Part shown: one piece after another, positions 1 to 8,125 of the stretch
Position numbering within the stretch: the first letter of the stretch is position 1
Layout: the number at the start of each line of letters is the position of its first letter
From: Clostridium sp. DL-VIII
Lineage (GTDB): Bacteria > Bacillota > Clostridia > Clostridiales > Clostridiaceae
Direction of reading: 5' to 3'
NCBI RefSeq assembly: GCF_000230835.1
Contig: NZ_CM001240.1
Span: forward strand, 336,001-400,000
Length of the DNA stretch: 64,000 nt
Notes under the pieces: generated by a model
Database searches by the model: none
The model's input: only the letters and a program-made list of their open reading frames with translations
Told to the model about the DNA's origin: nothing
Position numbers and translations under genes: made by a program

Positions 1-261
1 CCAATAAAAGGTGCTAAGAAATTACTAAAATTAAAAGTTGATTTAGGCAACGAAGAAAGACAAGTGGTTTCAGGAATAGCAGCTCACTACAAACCAGAAG
101 AATTAGTTGGGAAAAACGTTGTATTAGTTGCCAATTTAAAACCTGTAAAGCTTAGAGGAGAATTGTCTCAAGGAATGATTTTATGTGCTGCAAGTGATGA
201 TGACAGTATATTAAAAATAGTAGATCCTGGTGACCTTGATACTGGAAGTATAGTAAGATAG
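1..261 (+). CDS. metG: Methionine-tRNA ligase, C-terminal part (5' end outside window)
   Basis: The window opens inside this gene, so only the last 86 residues are seen. They form the C-terminal tRNA-binding OB-fold domain (EMAP/Trbp111 type) that dimeric bacterial methionyl-tRNA synthetases carry after the catalytic core. The conserved blocks RQVVSGIAAHYKPEELVGK, VLVANLKP and SQGMILCAAS are all present. A free-standing tRNA-binding protein (CsaA type) would look similar. The next gene is tatD, as in Bacillus where metG is followed by yabD, which supports metG. The enzyme charges tRNA-Met. A structured non-coding RNA candidate begins just after the stop codon. Confidence 0.9.
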   Translation, partial: PIKGAKKLLKLKVDLGNEERQVVSGIAAHYKPEELVGKNVVLVANLKPVKLRGELSQGMILCAASDDDSILKIVDPGDLDTGSIVR

Positions 262-274
262 GCAGATAAGTCAA

Positions 275-485
275 AGTCCAAAAGTGATGCTCCAAATCTT
301 GTATTTGGCTAGCAGAACTATCTATGATTTGGTTCCTTGAACTTAGTTACCCCACTTATGAGTTAACATCATATAAAAATGATTTGATGATCATTGCTTA
401 CTTTGTGAGTACTCATCTGATGTTAGGAATAAGAAATTTTGTGCAAAAAAATGAACGTCTCATTTAGGGGAATGAGACGTTCTTT
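275..485 (+). ncRNA. Structured RNA candidate, copy A, downstream of metG
   Basis: This non-coding stretch is clearly related to the reverse strand upstream of asnS (25431-25690). A 34-nt block at 382-415 matches it at 29 positions, including GCTTACT, TGTGA and TACTCA. Three hairpins fall at matching places: CCAAAT/ATTTGG (292-297/303-308) with GCT/AGC below it, GAAC/GTTC (315-318/332-335) around the shared loop ATCTATGATTT, and AATGAT/ATCATT (378-383/390-395). An outer helix TAACATCA/TGATGTTA (364-371/418-425) is specific to this copy. I do not find the long closing helix that copy B has, so this copy may be reduced or a different subtype. It ends at a strong hairpin. The function is unknown. 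Confidence 0.6.
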
Positions 486-487
486 AA
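453..487 (+). terminator. Intrinsic terminator after metG / RNA copy A
   Basis: A perfect 12-bp stem (GAACGTCTCATT, 453-464, with its complement at 471-482) closes a 6-nt loop and is followed by a short T-run. An A-run precedes it. It ends the metG transcript or the RNA copy A. Confidence 0.8.
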
Positions 488-817
488 CCATAAAAATAAA
501 TGGTTAAAAGGGGTAAATAATAATGCTTTAACTACTTTACAATTTAAATTTTACGATAAAAATATGTCATTTACGTGTCAAAAAGTAAATTTGTAAAATT
601 ATAATCGTTATATTGAGAAACACAAATTATGGGAAATAATGATACTAAAAAAATAATTAATGATAAAATAACTTATATAAAGAAATAATAAATAAAATTA
701 AAAATGAAAAGTGTAATAATATAAAAAGTTATAGAATAATATAGAACTTAAACTATATTATTTGAAGTTTATTGTATAAAATGTATAAAAAATATAAATT
801 ATGGGAAGGAATGATAA
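488..817. other. Non-coding gap before tatD
   Basis: About 330 bases of very AT-rich sequence between the terminator and tatD. I see no coding frame with a ribosome site, no RNA gene and no convincing promoter pair. The only clear signal is the GGAAGGA ribosome site at its right end, which belongs to tatD. Confidence 0.5.
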
Positions 818-1609
818 ATGAAGATGAATGAGAAGTTTAAAATAATTGATAGCCATGCTCACTATGATGATGAAGCATTTAATGAGGATAGGGCAAATGT
901 ACTAAATGAAATTAGAAAAAATGGAGTAGTTGGAGTATTGAATTGTGCATCATCATATGATAGTTTAAAAAGCACGGATAAATTAACAAAAGAATATGAT
1001 TTTATATTTGGTGCATTAGGGATACATCCTGAAAATGCAGATGAGATGGAGGAAGACATATTAGATGAGATTAGAACGTATATTAAAAGTAATGATAAAA
1101 TAGTAGCTATTGGAGAGATAGGTCTGGATTATCATTGGGATGAAAATCCTTCTAGAGAAGTTCAAAAAAAAGTATTTAGAAAACAAATGAATTTAGCAAA
1201 AGAACTAAAGCTTCCTGTTGTTATCCATGATAGAGATGCTCATAGTGACACATTAGAAATTATAAAGGAATTTCCTGATGTCACAGGAGTAGTTCATTGC
1301 TTTTCAGGAAGTGTAGAATTTGCAAAAGAATGCGTGAAACTTGGTTATTATATAGGGTTTACAGGAGTTGTTACTTTTAAAAATGCAAAGAAAACCGTTG
1401 AAGTAGCAAAAGAAATTCCGCTAGATAGAATTCTTGTTGAAACAGATTGTCCGTACATGGCTCCAGAGCCAAACAGAGGAAAAAGAAATAAATCAGATTA
1501 TATTGAATATATAATCACTAAAATAGCAGAAATTAGAAATATTGACCCATATGAGGCTAATTTAAGCTTTAATAATAACTTTGCTAGATTGATTATTAAG
1601 GAAAAATAA
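818..1609 (+). CDS. tatD: TatD-family metal-dependent deoxyribonuclease
   Basis: A 263-residue protein, normal length for the TatD/YabD family of TIM-barrel metallohydrolases (3'-5' exonuclease/DNase activity in characterised members). Metal ligands are visible: the HxH pair H13/H15 in DSHAHYDDE, E100 in EIGLDYHWDE, the histidine in VVIHDRDAH, VVHCFSGS, and the Asp of VETDCPYMAPEPNRGKRN. The start at 818 has GGAAGGA seven bases upstream; a second in-frame ATG lies two codons in. The position between metG and the 3D-domain protein matches Bacillus metG-yabD-yabE. The precise substrate is inferred from the family. Confidence 0.92.
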   Translation: MKMNEKFKIIDSHAHYDDEAFNEDRANVLNEIRKNGVVGVLNCASSYDSLKSTDKLTKEYDFIFGALGIHPENADEMEEDILDEIRTYIKSNDKIVAIGEIGLDYHWDENPSREVQKKVFRKQMNLAKELKLPVVIHDRDAHSDTLEIIKEFPDVTGVVHCFSGSVEFAKECVKLGYYIGFTGVVTFKNAKKTVEVAKEIPLDRILVETDCPYMAPEPNRGKRNKSDYIEYIITKIAEIRNIDPYEANLSFNNNFARLIIKEK

Positions 1610-1879
1610 GGTAAAATATATATTGTACTCTTAATCATTAATTCATGTATATGTTTAATTATGAGCTAAATAGTTTGAGTATCAATTTAATATCATTTTA
1701 TTTTAAACTCTTTTTAATGAAGTAATGAGAAAACACGCTATCATTTTTATATATTATATTTTTATGCACAAGGTGCATTGTTACTATACTTCATTAATAT
1801 TGCAAGAGATCACTGGTTTGACAACTTTGGAATATTAATATATAATTCAAAAGACACTCTTGCCAAAGGAGGGAAATTA

Positions 1880-2932
1880 ATGATAGAAAAATTGAGAAGA
1901 TTTATCAAACAAAGTTTTTCTAACGGTCCGAAGGCAAAATTTATAATTGGTGCAGCTGCAATAATGATTGTAGTTGTTACAGTAGTGACGATAATGAGCA
2001 TGAGAAAAACGCTCATATTAAGTATAGACGGTAAAGAAGAGACTTTTGTCACGTACAAGGGGACTGTTAAAGATGTGTTGCAGGAAAAAGGAATTCAACT
2101 ATCCGAAAAAGACAAAGTGCAGCCATCCATAGAATCCAAAGTATCTGAGAAAGAAACTATAAAAATTAAAAAAGCTATTCCAGTTGAAATTAAAGCAAAT
2201 GGAGTGCAATTAGAAGTGCAAACAGCAGAAGATACTGTTGAGGATATGCTCGATGCAGAGAAGAATACATTAGAAAGTCAAGGAATAGAATTTGACAAAG
2301 ATGTAGATGAAGTATCACCTTCATTGGATTCTAAGGTAGAAGGGGACTTAAGTGTACAGCTTGTCAAAGTGGACACTAAAGATGTTGTTGAGAAACAACC
2401 AATTAACTTTGATACAATAGTTGAAAAAGATGAAAACTTGGACAGCAGTGTCCAAAAGGTTAAGAGTGAAGGAGTTAATGGGGAAAAGGAAATTACTTAT
2501 CAAATAATATATAAAGATGGAGTAGAAGTTTCTCGAAATGTAAAGAGTACTAAAACTATATCAGAGCCAAAAAATGAAATAGTAGTAAAAGGAACTGGCC
2601 AAGTATACGCAAGTAGAGGCGGAGATAGGATAAACTACAAGAAAAAGTTTAATTGTACAGCAACAGCGTACAGTAATCATTCGACTACTGCTACAGGGAG
2701 AACTCCTGTTAGAAATGAAGGCGGTTTAAGTACTATTGCGGTTGATCCTTCTGTAATCCCATTAGGAAGTAAAGTTTATGTAGATGGGTATGGATATGCA
2801 ATTGCAGCGGACACGGGTGGTGCTATAAGAGGCGATAAGGTTGATTTGTATCTCAATTCATCAAGTGAATGTAACAATTGGGGTAGGAAGTCAGTTAACG
2901 TATTGGTAGTAGCTTATCCTGGAGAATGGTAA
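1880..2932 (+). CDS. YabE-like G5 and 3D domain protein (cell-wall active)
   Basis: A 350-residue exported or membrane-anchored protein. After a basic start there is one hydrophobic segment (about residues 20-40). Two DUF348 repeats follow (from LSIDGKEETFVTYKGTVKDV and from PVEIKANG), then a G5-like region (about 190-260). The C-terminal 3D domain has its acidic signature in AADTGGAIRGDKVDLY. This is the layout of YabE/RpfB-like proteins, whose 3D domain resembles the lytic transglycosylase MltA. I chose the ATG at 1880 because AAAGGAGGG precedes it; an in-frame start at 1778 has no ribosome site. A role in peptidoglycan cleavage is family inference. Confidence 0.88.
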   Translation: MIEKLRRFIKQSFSNGPKAKFIIGAAAIMIVVVTVVTIMSMRKTLILSIDGKEETFVTYKGTVKDVLQEKGIQLSEKDKVQPSIESKVSEKETIKIKKAIPVEIKANGVQLEVQTAEDTVEDMLDAEKNTLESQGIEFDKDVDEVSPSLDSKVEGDLSVQLVKVDTKDVVEKQPINFDTIVEKDENLDSSVQKVKSEGVNGEKEITYQIIYKDGVEVSRNVKSTKTISEPKNEIVVKGTGQVYASRGGDRINYKKKFNCTATAYSNHSTTATGRTPVRNEGGLSTIAVDPSVIPLGSKVYVDGYGYAIAADTGGAIRGDKVDLYLNSSSECNNWGRKSVNVLVVAYPGEW

Positions 2933-2941
2933 ATTATTTTA

Positions 2942-2973
2942 AGAGATAACATTAGTTATCTCTATTTTTTTTC
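2942..2973 (+). terminator. Intrinsic terminator after the 3D-domain gene
   Basis: Stem AGAGATAAC / GTTATCTCT around an ATTA loop, followed by a run of eight T. Confidence 0.9.
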
Positions 2974-3097
2974 TTTAACTAATAAAGGTTTTATCATATT
3001 ATTTAAAGAGATAAGAGTTAAATTACTGTATAATATATTTTATAATTGATTTATTTAGATGAAGAATTATTATTCACATATGAAAGGAAGTAGAATA

Positions 3098-3655
3098 TTG
3101 ATAAAGGAAGTAATTGTTGTTGAAGGTAGAGACGATGTTGATGCCGTAAAAAAAGCAATAGATGCAGAAATAATATCTGTTGGAGGATTTGGAATAAATG
3201 CCAAGGTAATTGAAAGAATAAAAGAGGCTCAGAAAAGAAAAGGCGTAATTGTTTTAACTGATCCAGATTTTGCAGGTGAAAAGATAAGAAGAATAATATC
3301 TAAGAGAGTAAAAGGAATAAAGCATGCGTATATAGCGAAGGAAGATGGGCTTAAAAATGGAGATATTGGAGTTGAAAATGCTTGTCCAGAAGTTATCTTA
3401 AGAGCACTAGAAATGGCGAAAATAACGGTACAAGAGAAGCAGGAATTTTTTAATATGCAGGATATGTTTTATTTTAAATTAACAGGTGATACTACATCAA
3501 AGGTTAGAAGACGTATGTTAGGTAAAATATTAGGAATAGGATATGGAAATGCAACACAAATGATTTCTAGACTAAATAATTATGGAATAACAAGAGAAGA
3601 ATTTACGGATGCTATAATGGAAATAGAAAAACAATTGGAAGTAGGTAATAATTAA
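3098..3655 (+). CDS. rnmV: Ribonuclease M5 (5S rRNA maturation)
   Basis: A Toprim-domain nuclease that trims precursor 5S rRNA on the ribosome, 185 residues as usual. The Toprim signatures are VVEGRDDVDAV (catalytic Glu, residue 9) and LTDPDFAGEKIRR (DxD), followed by GVENA. The TTG at 3098 is preferred: GAAAGGAAG sits before it and the product then begins MIKEVIVVEGRDD, as in relatives. An upstream ATG at 3059 would add 13 residues without similarity. The stop codon abuts the rsmA start, so the two are co-translated, an arrangement conserved in Firmicutes. Confidence 0.92.
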   Translation: MIKEVIVVEGRDDVDAVKKAIDAEIISVGGFGINAKVIERIKEAQKRKGVIVLTDPDFAGEKIRRIISKRVKGIKHAYIAKEDGLKNGDIGVENACPEVILRALEMAKITVQEKQEFFNMQDMFYFKLTGDTTSKVRRRMLGKILGIGYGNATQMISRLNNYGITREEFTDAIMEIEKQLEVGNN

Positions 3656-4507
3656 ATGGATTTTAAAGATGTAAAAACTCAAGAATTGGTTAAAAAATAT
3701 AACTTTAAATTTTCAAAGAGTTTAGGCCAAAATTTTTTGGTTGATGATTCTGTACTTAATGATATAGTTGATGGAGCGGAAGTTAATGATGAGGATTTTG
3801 TCATAGAAATCGGACCAGGAGTTGGAACATTAACAGCTGAGCTTTTAAAGAAAGCTAAAAAAGTAACATCTATTGAATTAGATAATGATTTAATTCCAAT
3901 TTTAAAACAAGAATTAGGGGAATATGAAAACTTTGAATTAATACATAAAGATGCACTTAAGGTTGATTTTAATGAACTTATTGGTACTGAAAAGAGTGTT
4001 AAACTTGTAGCTAATTTACCTTACTATGTAACTACTCCAATAATAGTTAAGCTTTTAAAAGAAGGATATAACTTTAAGTCTCTAACTATAATGATACAAA
4101 AGGAAGTTGCAGAGAGAATAAATTCAGATCCAGATTGCAAAGAATATGGAGCATTATCCGTTTTGGTTCAATATTATTGTAACACTAGTATTATAAGAAA
4201 GGTACAGCCAGCTTGTTTTATTCCAAGACCTAAAGTAGAATCTATAGTCATTAGACTAGATAAATTGAATGAACCAAGAGTAAAAACCAAGGATATAAAC
4301 TTTATGTTTGAGTTAGTAAGAGCAGGATTTAATATGAGAAGAAAGACTTTATGGAATGCGGCAAAAACACTTAAAGTAAATAGAGATAAATTAGAAGAAG
4401 CATTTGAAAAGTCAGGAGTAGATCCTAAAAGGAGAGCTGAAACATTGGCATTAGAAGAGTTTGCAAAGCTAGCAGATTGTATTTATGATATAAAGGTTTC
4501 AGACTAA
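3656..4507 (+). CDS. rsmA: 16S rRNA dimethyladenosine transferase (KsgA/RsmA)
   Basis: This SAM-dependent enzyme dimethylates two adjacent adenines near the 3' end of 16S rRNA in late 30S assembly. It is 283 residues long, a typical size. It opens with [13 protein letters not shown], has the SAM-binding motif [16 protein letters not shown], the catalytic [10 protein letters not shown] motif, and [14 protein letters not shown] in the C-terminal half. It starts directly after the rnmV stop with a weak ribosome site (GGAAGTAGG), so translational coupling is likely. Loss of the enzyme gives kasugamycin resistance in characterised bacteria. Confidence 0.95.
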   Translation: MDFKDVKTQELVKKYNFKFSKSLGQNFLVDDSVLNDIVDGAEVNDEDFVIEIGPGVGTLTAELLKKAKKVTSIELDNDLIPILKQELGEYENFELIHKDALKVDFNELIGTEKSVKLVANLPYYVTTPIIVKLLKEGYNFKSLTIMIQKEVAERINSDPDCKEYGALSVLVQYYCNTSIIRKVQPACFIPRPKVESIVIRLDKLNEPRVKTKDINFMFELVRAGFNMRRKTLWNAAKTLKVNRDKLEEAFEKSGVDPKRRAETLALEEFAKLADCIYDIKVSD

Positions 4508-4605
4508 AAATAGTACATTTTATATTCAAGGTTTTAAATGAATCATAATTCCAAATCCCAAGCATATATTATATGGAATAAATATATGTGGAGGGAATAT
4601 AGGGT

Positions 4606-6528
4606 TTGGCACATAATAAATTGTATAGAAATTTTATAATATTGCAAGAAGATGAAAGAGGATATTCTCATGCTAATGAAAAGGCTTTGTCTGGATATGC
4701 GAAAATAGAAGCAAAAGGAGATAAGTGCAAGATTTCTTTTTATGCTCAAAATCTTAGACAAGAAGATAACTATTCGATGGTACTTATTTGTAACAAAAGA
4801 GACCTAAGACAATTGATTGATATAGGATCTTTAGCGATAAATGAAGTTGGAAAAGGAGATACTAGCAAAGAATATTACGTTAATAACATAGCTGGTCTTG
4901 GAATATCTTATGAAAAAGTATCTGGTGCTGCTATTTGCAGAGTAAAAGATAACGAAAATGAATTCATAATGCATGGATTTATGAATGGAGAAGATTCTAC
5001 TGATAATTGGAGAAAATTTAAGTATGTTAAAGCAGATTCTAAGAAATACATTGGTAAATCAGATGCAGAAAATGTAAAGAAGGATATTTATAATACGGAT
5101 GTAGCTAACAAAACTACAATGTCGCAAGTTAGTGATACATCCATAAAAGCATCTGATATAGTCGAGCGTAAAAAGGATGAAGATAGTATTTTATCTAAAG
5201 GGAACATAGAATTAGGAAAATCAAATAATAATTCTAGTATTCAAGAAACAGAAAATAGAATTCCAGAAAGTTATACAAACATATATGAAACTAAAGATGA
5301 TTTTAGTGAAGATAGAAAGAAGAAATGCATGGAATCTAAGAAAGACAAGAAAGATGAGAAATGTGATAAGTGCGACAAGCTTGATGGATACGATTATTAT
5401 GAAAAAAGCGAAAATGTAGAAGAAACTATTACTAAACTAGCCATGAAATTAGAGACGTATGATGGTTCAGTGGACATGGAAGTGTATCATCATATGTATA
5501 AGGATGTTATAATTTATGGCTTCATTAAAGATAAGAATGATTATAATTGCAAGTGGAAGAAATTCAAAATAGAGAAGAAATGTAAAGGGAAAAAAGACCC
5601 AAGTTATAATTATATCCAGAATTATAAGAGAATAGAAGAAAACTTTGAACTGGATAAATTGAATGAAATAGATGATTCTGATAGAAAAGATATAATAGAT
5701 TTTGATAAATATGAAAGTGGTATTAAAAAGATAAAGCCTGCGAGTACAACAACAGAAACTATGGGAACTGGAACAGGATATATGACGCCGCCACCAGCTC
5801 CAATGATGACACCACCACCCGCACCTATGACTCCGCCACCAGCTCCAATGATGACACCACCGCCGGCACCAATGGCACCGCCACCAGCTCCGATGATGAT
5901 GACACCGCCAGCACCAATGGCACCACCACCAGCTCCGAAGCCACCAATGGAGACTACATGGAAGCCATGGCCAGAATATGAAGGAAGTAAAACAGGAAAA
6001 TGTCCAGAAAATGTTAAGCCATCAGCTCCAAATTGTTTTGGACAACTAGATTTAAGTGATGGAGAACCAGAAAGTTTAAATAAGAAACAGCCAATAATTT
6101 CAAATCAAATTAATATAAAGGGAAGCATAGGAAAATACTTTGAAAAAATTGCAGAAGGCTTTGCTCCATTTTTAGGAAAACTAATTGATATAAACTATTG
6201 TAAGTGGTATAAAATTGATGTAAATGGTGTAGAAGATTTATCTGATGAATCAAATTATAATCAGTATACATTAGCATATTATCCAATGTTAAATTATTAC
6301 CCTTATATCAGTAAAGTAGGTCATTTTCTATTAGGATATAAATGCAATAAAGATGGGGATATGCAGTATATTATATACGCTATACCTGGAAGTAAAGCAA
6401 AAAGTGATCAGCCATATGGTGGAAGAACAGGATTTGTAACATGGACCAGTGACAATAAAAGCGGAAAAGGATATTGGTTGATGTTTTACGACTTTAAGAA
6501 TTCTTCAATTGTAATTCCAACCAAATAG
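4606..6528 (+). CDS. Proline-rich multidomain protein of unknown function
   Basis: A 640-residue protein I cannot assign to a named function. It starts with TTG after GGAGGG. Residues about 5-145 form a globular beta-rich domain ending HGFMNGEDSTDNWRKFKY. A lysine- and glutamate-rich linker follows. Around residues 270-325 a second block repeats the end of the first (YGFIKDKNDYNCKWKKFKI). Residues about 390-448 are a proline-rich tract of PPPAPM-type repeats. The C-terminal 130 residues are another globular domain rich in Tyr, Trp and Gly. No signal peptide, lipobox or membrane segment is visible, so it is probably cytoplasmic or, speculatively, spore-associated. It stands between rsmA and a small anchored protein. 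Confidence 0.7.
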   Translation: MAHNKLYRNFIILQEDERGYSHANEKALSGYAKIEAKGDKCKISFYAQNLRQEDNYSMVLICNKRDLRQLIDIGSLAINEVGKGDTSKEYYVNNIAGLGISYEKVSGAAICRVKDNENEFIMHGFMNGEDSTDNWRKFKYVKADSKKYIGKSDAENVKKDIYNTDVANKTTMSQVSDTSIKASDIVERKKDEDSILSKGNIELGKSNNNSSIQETENRIPESYTNIYETKDDFSEDRKKKCMESKKDKKDEKCDKCDKLDGYDYYEKSENVEETITKLAMKLETYDGSVDMEVYHHMYKDVIIYGFIKDKNDYNCKWKKFKIEKKCKGKKDPSYNYIQNYKRIEENFELDKLNEIDDSDRKDIIDFDKYESGIKKIKPASTTTETMGTGTGYMTPPPAPMMTPPPAPMTPPPAPMMTPPPAPMAPPPAPMMMTPPAPMAPPPAPKPPMETTWKPWPEYEGSKTGKCPENVKPSAPNCFGQLDLSDGEPESLNKKQPIISNQINIKGSIGKYFEKIAEGFAPFLGKLIDINYCKWYKIDVNGVEDLSDESNYNQYTLAYYPMLNYYPYISKVGHFLLGYKCNKDGDMQYIIYAIPGSKAKSDQPYGGRTGFVTWTSDNKSGKGYWLMFYDFKNSSIVIPTK

Positions 6529-6537
6529 TGAAATGTC

Positions 6538-7110
6538 ATGAATAAAAAACAACTGATTGTTACATCAATATTACTATTATTAATGTTGGTTTTAGTTATA
6601 ACTCAAAGGTTCTTTAAGAATAATTTTGAACAGGTTGTTCTTATGGATCAAGGAATAAGTGAGTTTACTGAATATGCTCTTGATGATAATAAGTATACTA
6701 TATCTTTGCCAAGTGACTGGACTGTTGAGGAAAAGGAAAGTAAAGGACAATATGTAAGTTATAGATTAGATTTTAAAGACAAGAATAATAAACTTACAGG
6801 TCTTGTTGAAGTAATAAATACCAAAGAAGATTTAAATGCATTTGCAGAAAAGGAATTGGATAATCAGTATTTGGAATATTATAATTCAGAAGTTATGCCT
6901 TTTAAAAATTCTAATAATTCAGGAGTATTGGTTAAATATGATACATCCATAAAAAATGGATATACTTTTAAAAATGAATGCTATTATTTAAATTTTGAAG
7001 AAGGTCAAACAATAAAAATATTATTTAATATAAAAACACAATATTATAAAGATAACATTGAGACTGTGCTTAGTAATATTATCTCAAACATTAAGTTTTC
7101 GAAAAAGTAA
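6538..7110 (+). CDS. Membrane-anchored PsbP-like protein of unknown function
   Basis: A 190-residue protein with one N-terminal hydrophobic helix (about residues 7-22, rich in Leu/Ile/Val) after MNKKQ. It has no lipobox Cys, so it is probably a signal anchor with the rest outside. The external part has the pattern YTISLPSDWTVEE and a later GYTFKNECYYLNFEEG, which resembles the PsbP/Mog1-like fold seen in many clostridial surface proteins. No catalytic motif is visible. It begins nine bases after the preceding gene with no good ribosome site, so coupled translation is likely. The function is unknown. Confidence 0.7.
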   Translation: MNKKQLIVTSILLLLMLVLVITQRFFKNNFEQVVLMDQGISEFTEYALDDNKYTISLPSDWTVEEKESKGQYVSYRLDFKDKNNKLTGLVEVINTKEDLNAFAEKELDNQYLEYYNSEVMPFKNSNNSGVLVKYDTSIKNGYTFKNECYYLNFEEGQTIKILFNIKTQYYKDNIETVLSNIISNIKFSKK

Positions 7111-7257
7111 GAAATAAGTGATCCTATTACAAGATACCATAATAGGAAAATTAAACTTATAATATTTTGTATAATGAAGACTTGCCTTAGTTTATACTTC
7201 AAATATAAACTTTATTAAAATATTTATTTTCGGATGTTTTTGTAAAGTAAATAAGAT

Positions 7258-7286
7258 TTGCCAATGGTACGGATAAGTATTATAAT
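7258..7286 (+). promoter_or_regulatory. Sigma-A-type promoter for lgt
   Basis: TTGCCA (7258-7263), a 17-bp spacer, and a perfect TATAAT (7281-7286). Transcription would begin near 7293, inside the left arm of the hairpin at 7288-7330. Confidence 0.75.
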
Positions 7287-7287
7287 T

Positions 7288-7330
7288 TAAGTATCAAGGA
7301 GAGGCGGATAGAGCTTCTCCTTGATACTTA
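7288..7330 (+). promoter_or_regulatory. Perfect 5' hairpin in the lgt leader
   Basis: AAGTATCAAGGAGA (7289-7302) is exactly complementary to 7316-7329, with one more T-A pair outside, giving a 15-bp stem and a 13-nt loop. There is no T-run behind it and the lgt ribosome site (GGAGGGGAG) follows about 12 bases later, so it is not an ordinary terminator. It may be an mRNA-stabilising 5' hairpin or an operator across the start of transcription. Confidence 0.6.
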
Positions 7331-7351
7331 TTTGACGTTTGGAGGGGAGTA

Positions 7352-8125
7352 ATGAGGATAATACTATTCGAGGTATTTGGGATACAAATAAAGAGTTATG
7401 GATTAATGATTGCAATTGGAATAATAATTGCAGCCACTTTATTTATAAATAAGGGAAAAAATAGAGGATTCGATGAAGAACTTTTATTGAATTTAGTTAT
7501 TTTTGCAGTACTTGGCGGTATATTTGGAGGTAAGGCATTATTTATAATAACTGAAATTAAAGATATTATAAAAGATCCAAGCATATTATTGAACTTTGGA
7601 TATGGATTTGTAATTTATGGAGCTATAGGTGGTGGAGCCATAGCTATATATTTATATTGTAAAAGAAAAGGTTGGAATTTCATGGAGATCTTAGACATGA
7701 CGGTTCCAGGGCTCGCAATAGCTCAAGGATTTGGGAGGATTGGATGTTTTTTAGCAGGATGCTGTTATGGTGAAGAAACTACTCTGCCTATAGGTGTTAA
7801 ATTTCCGGAAAATTCCCTAGCACCAGCAGGCGTATATTTACAACCAACACAAATATATTCATCTATTTTTGATTTTTTACTAGGTTTTTTACTTTTATAC
7901 TATAGCAAAAGAGAAAGGCAATCTGGTAAGGTTGTGGGCTTATACTTAATAATATATAGTATAGGGAGATTTTTAGTGGAATTTTTAAGGAATGATCCAA
8001 GGGGTAGTGTTGGAATTTTTTCTACATCACAATTTATTGCAATATTTACTTTGATACTAGGGATTAGTATTTATTATAAACATAAGATTTTTAAAGGAGC
8101 GGAGAAAAGAATTGAAGAAAAATAA
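7352..8125 (+). CDS. lgt: Prolipoprotein diacylglyceryl transferase
   Basis: An integral membrane enzyme that transfers a diacylglyceryl group from phosphatidylglycerol to the lipobox Cys of prolipoproteins, the first step of lipoprotein maturation. It has 257 residues and about seven hydrophobic helices. Family motifs are FGIQIKSYGLMIAIGI near the N-terminus, YGFVIYGAIGGG, the Lgt signature GRIGCFLAGCCYG, PTQIYSS, and GRFLVEFLRNDPRG. GGAGGGGAG precedes the ATG. The gene has its own promoter and leader hairpin, and its 3' end overlaps the start of a lipoprotein gene, a likely substrate. Confidence 0.95.
   Translation: MRIILFEVFGIQIKSYGLMIAIGIIIAATLFINKGKNRGFDEELLLNLVIFAVLGGIFGGKALFIITEIKDIIKDPSILLNFGYGFVIYGAIGGGAIAIYLYCKRKGWNFMEILDMTVPGLAIAQGFGRIGCFLAGCCYGEETTLPIGVKFPENSLAPAGVYLQPTQIYSSIFDFLLGFLLLYYSKRERQSGKVVGLYLIIYSIGRFLVEFLRNDPRGSVGIFSTSQFIAIFTLILGISIYYKHKIFKGAEKRIEEK

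Noticed and set aside
1778..1879. N-terminal extension of the 3D-domain protein
   Set aside because: No ribosome site precedes the upstream start, and the ATG at 1880 with AAAGGAGGG gives a normal basic-plus-hydrophobic start.
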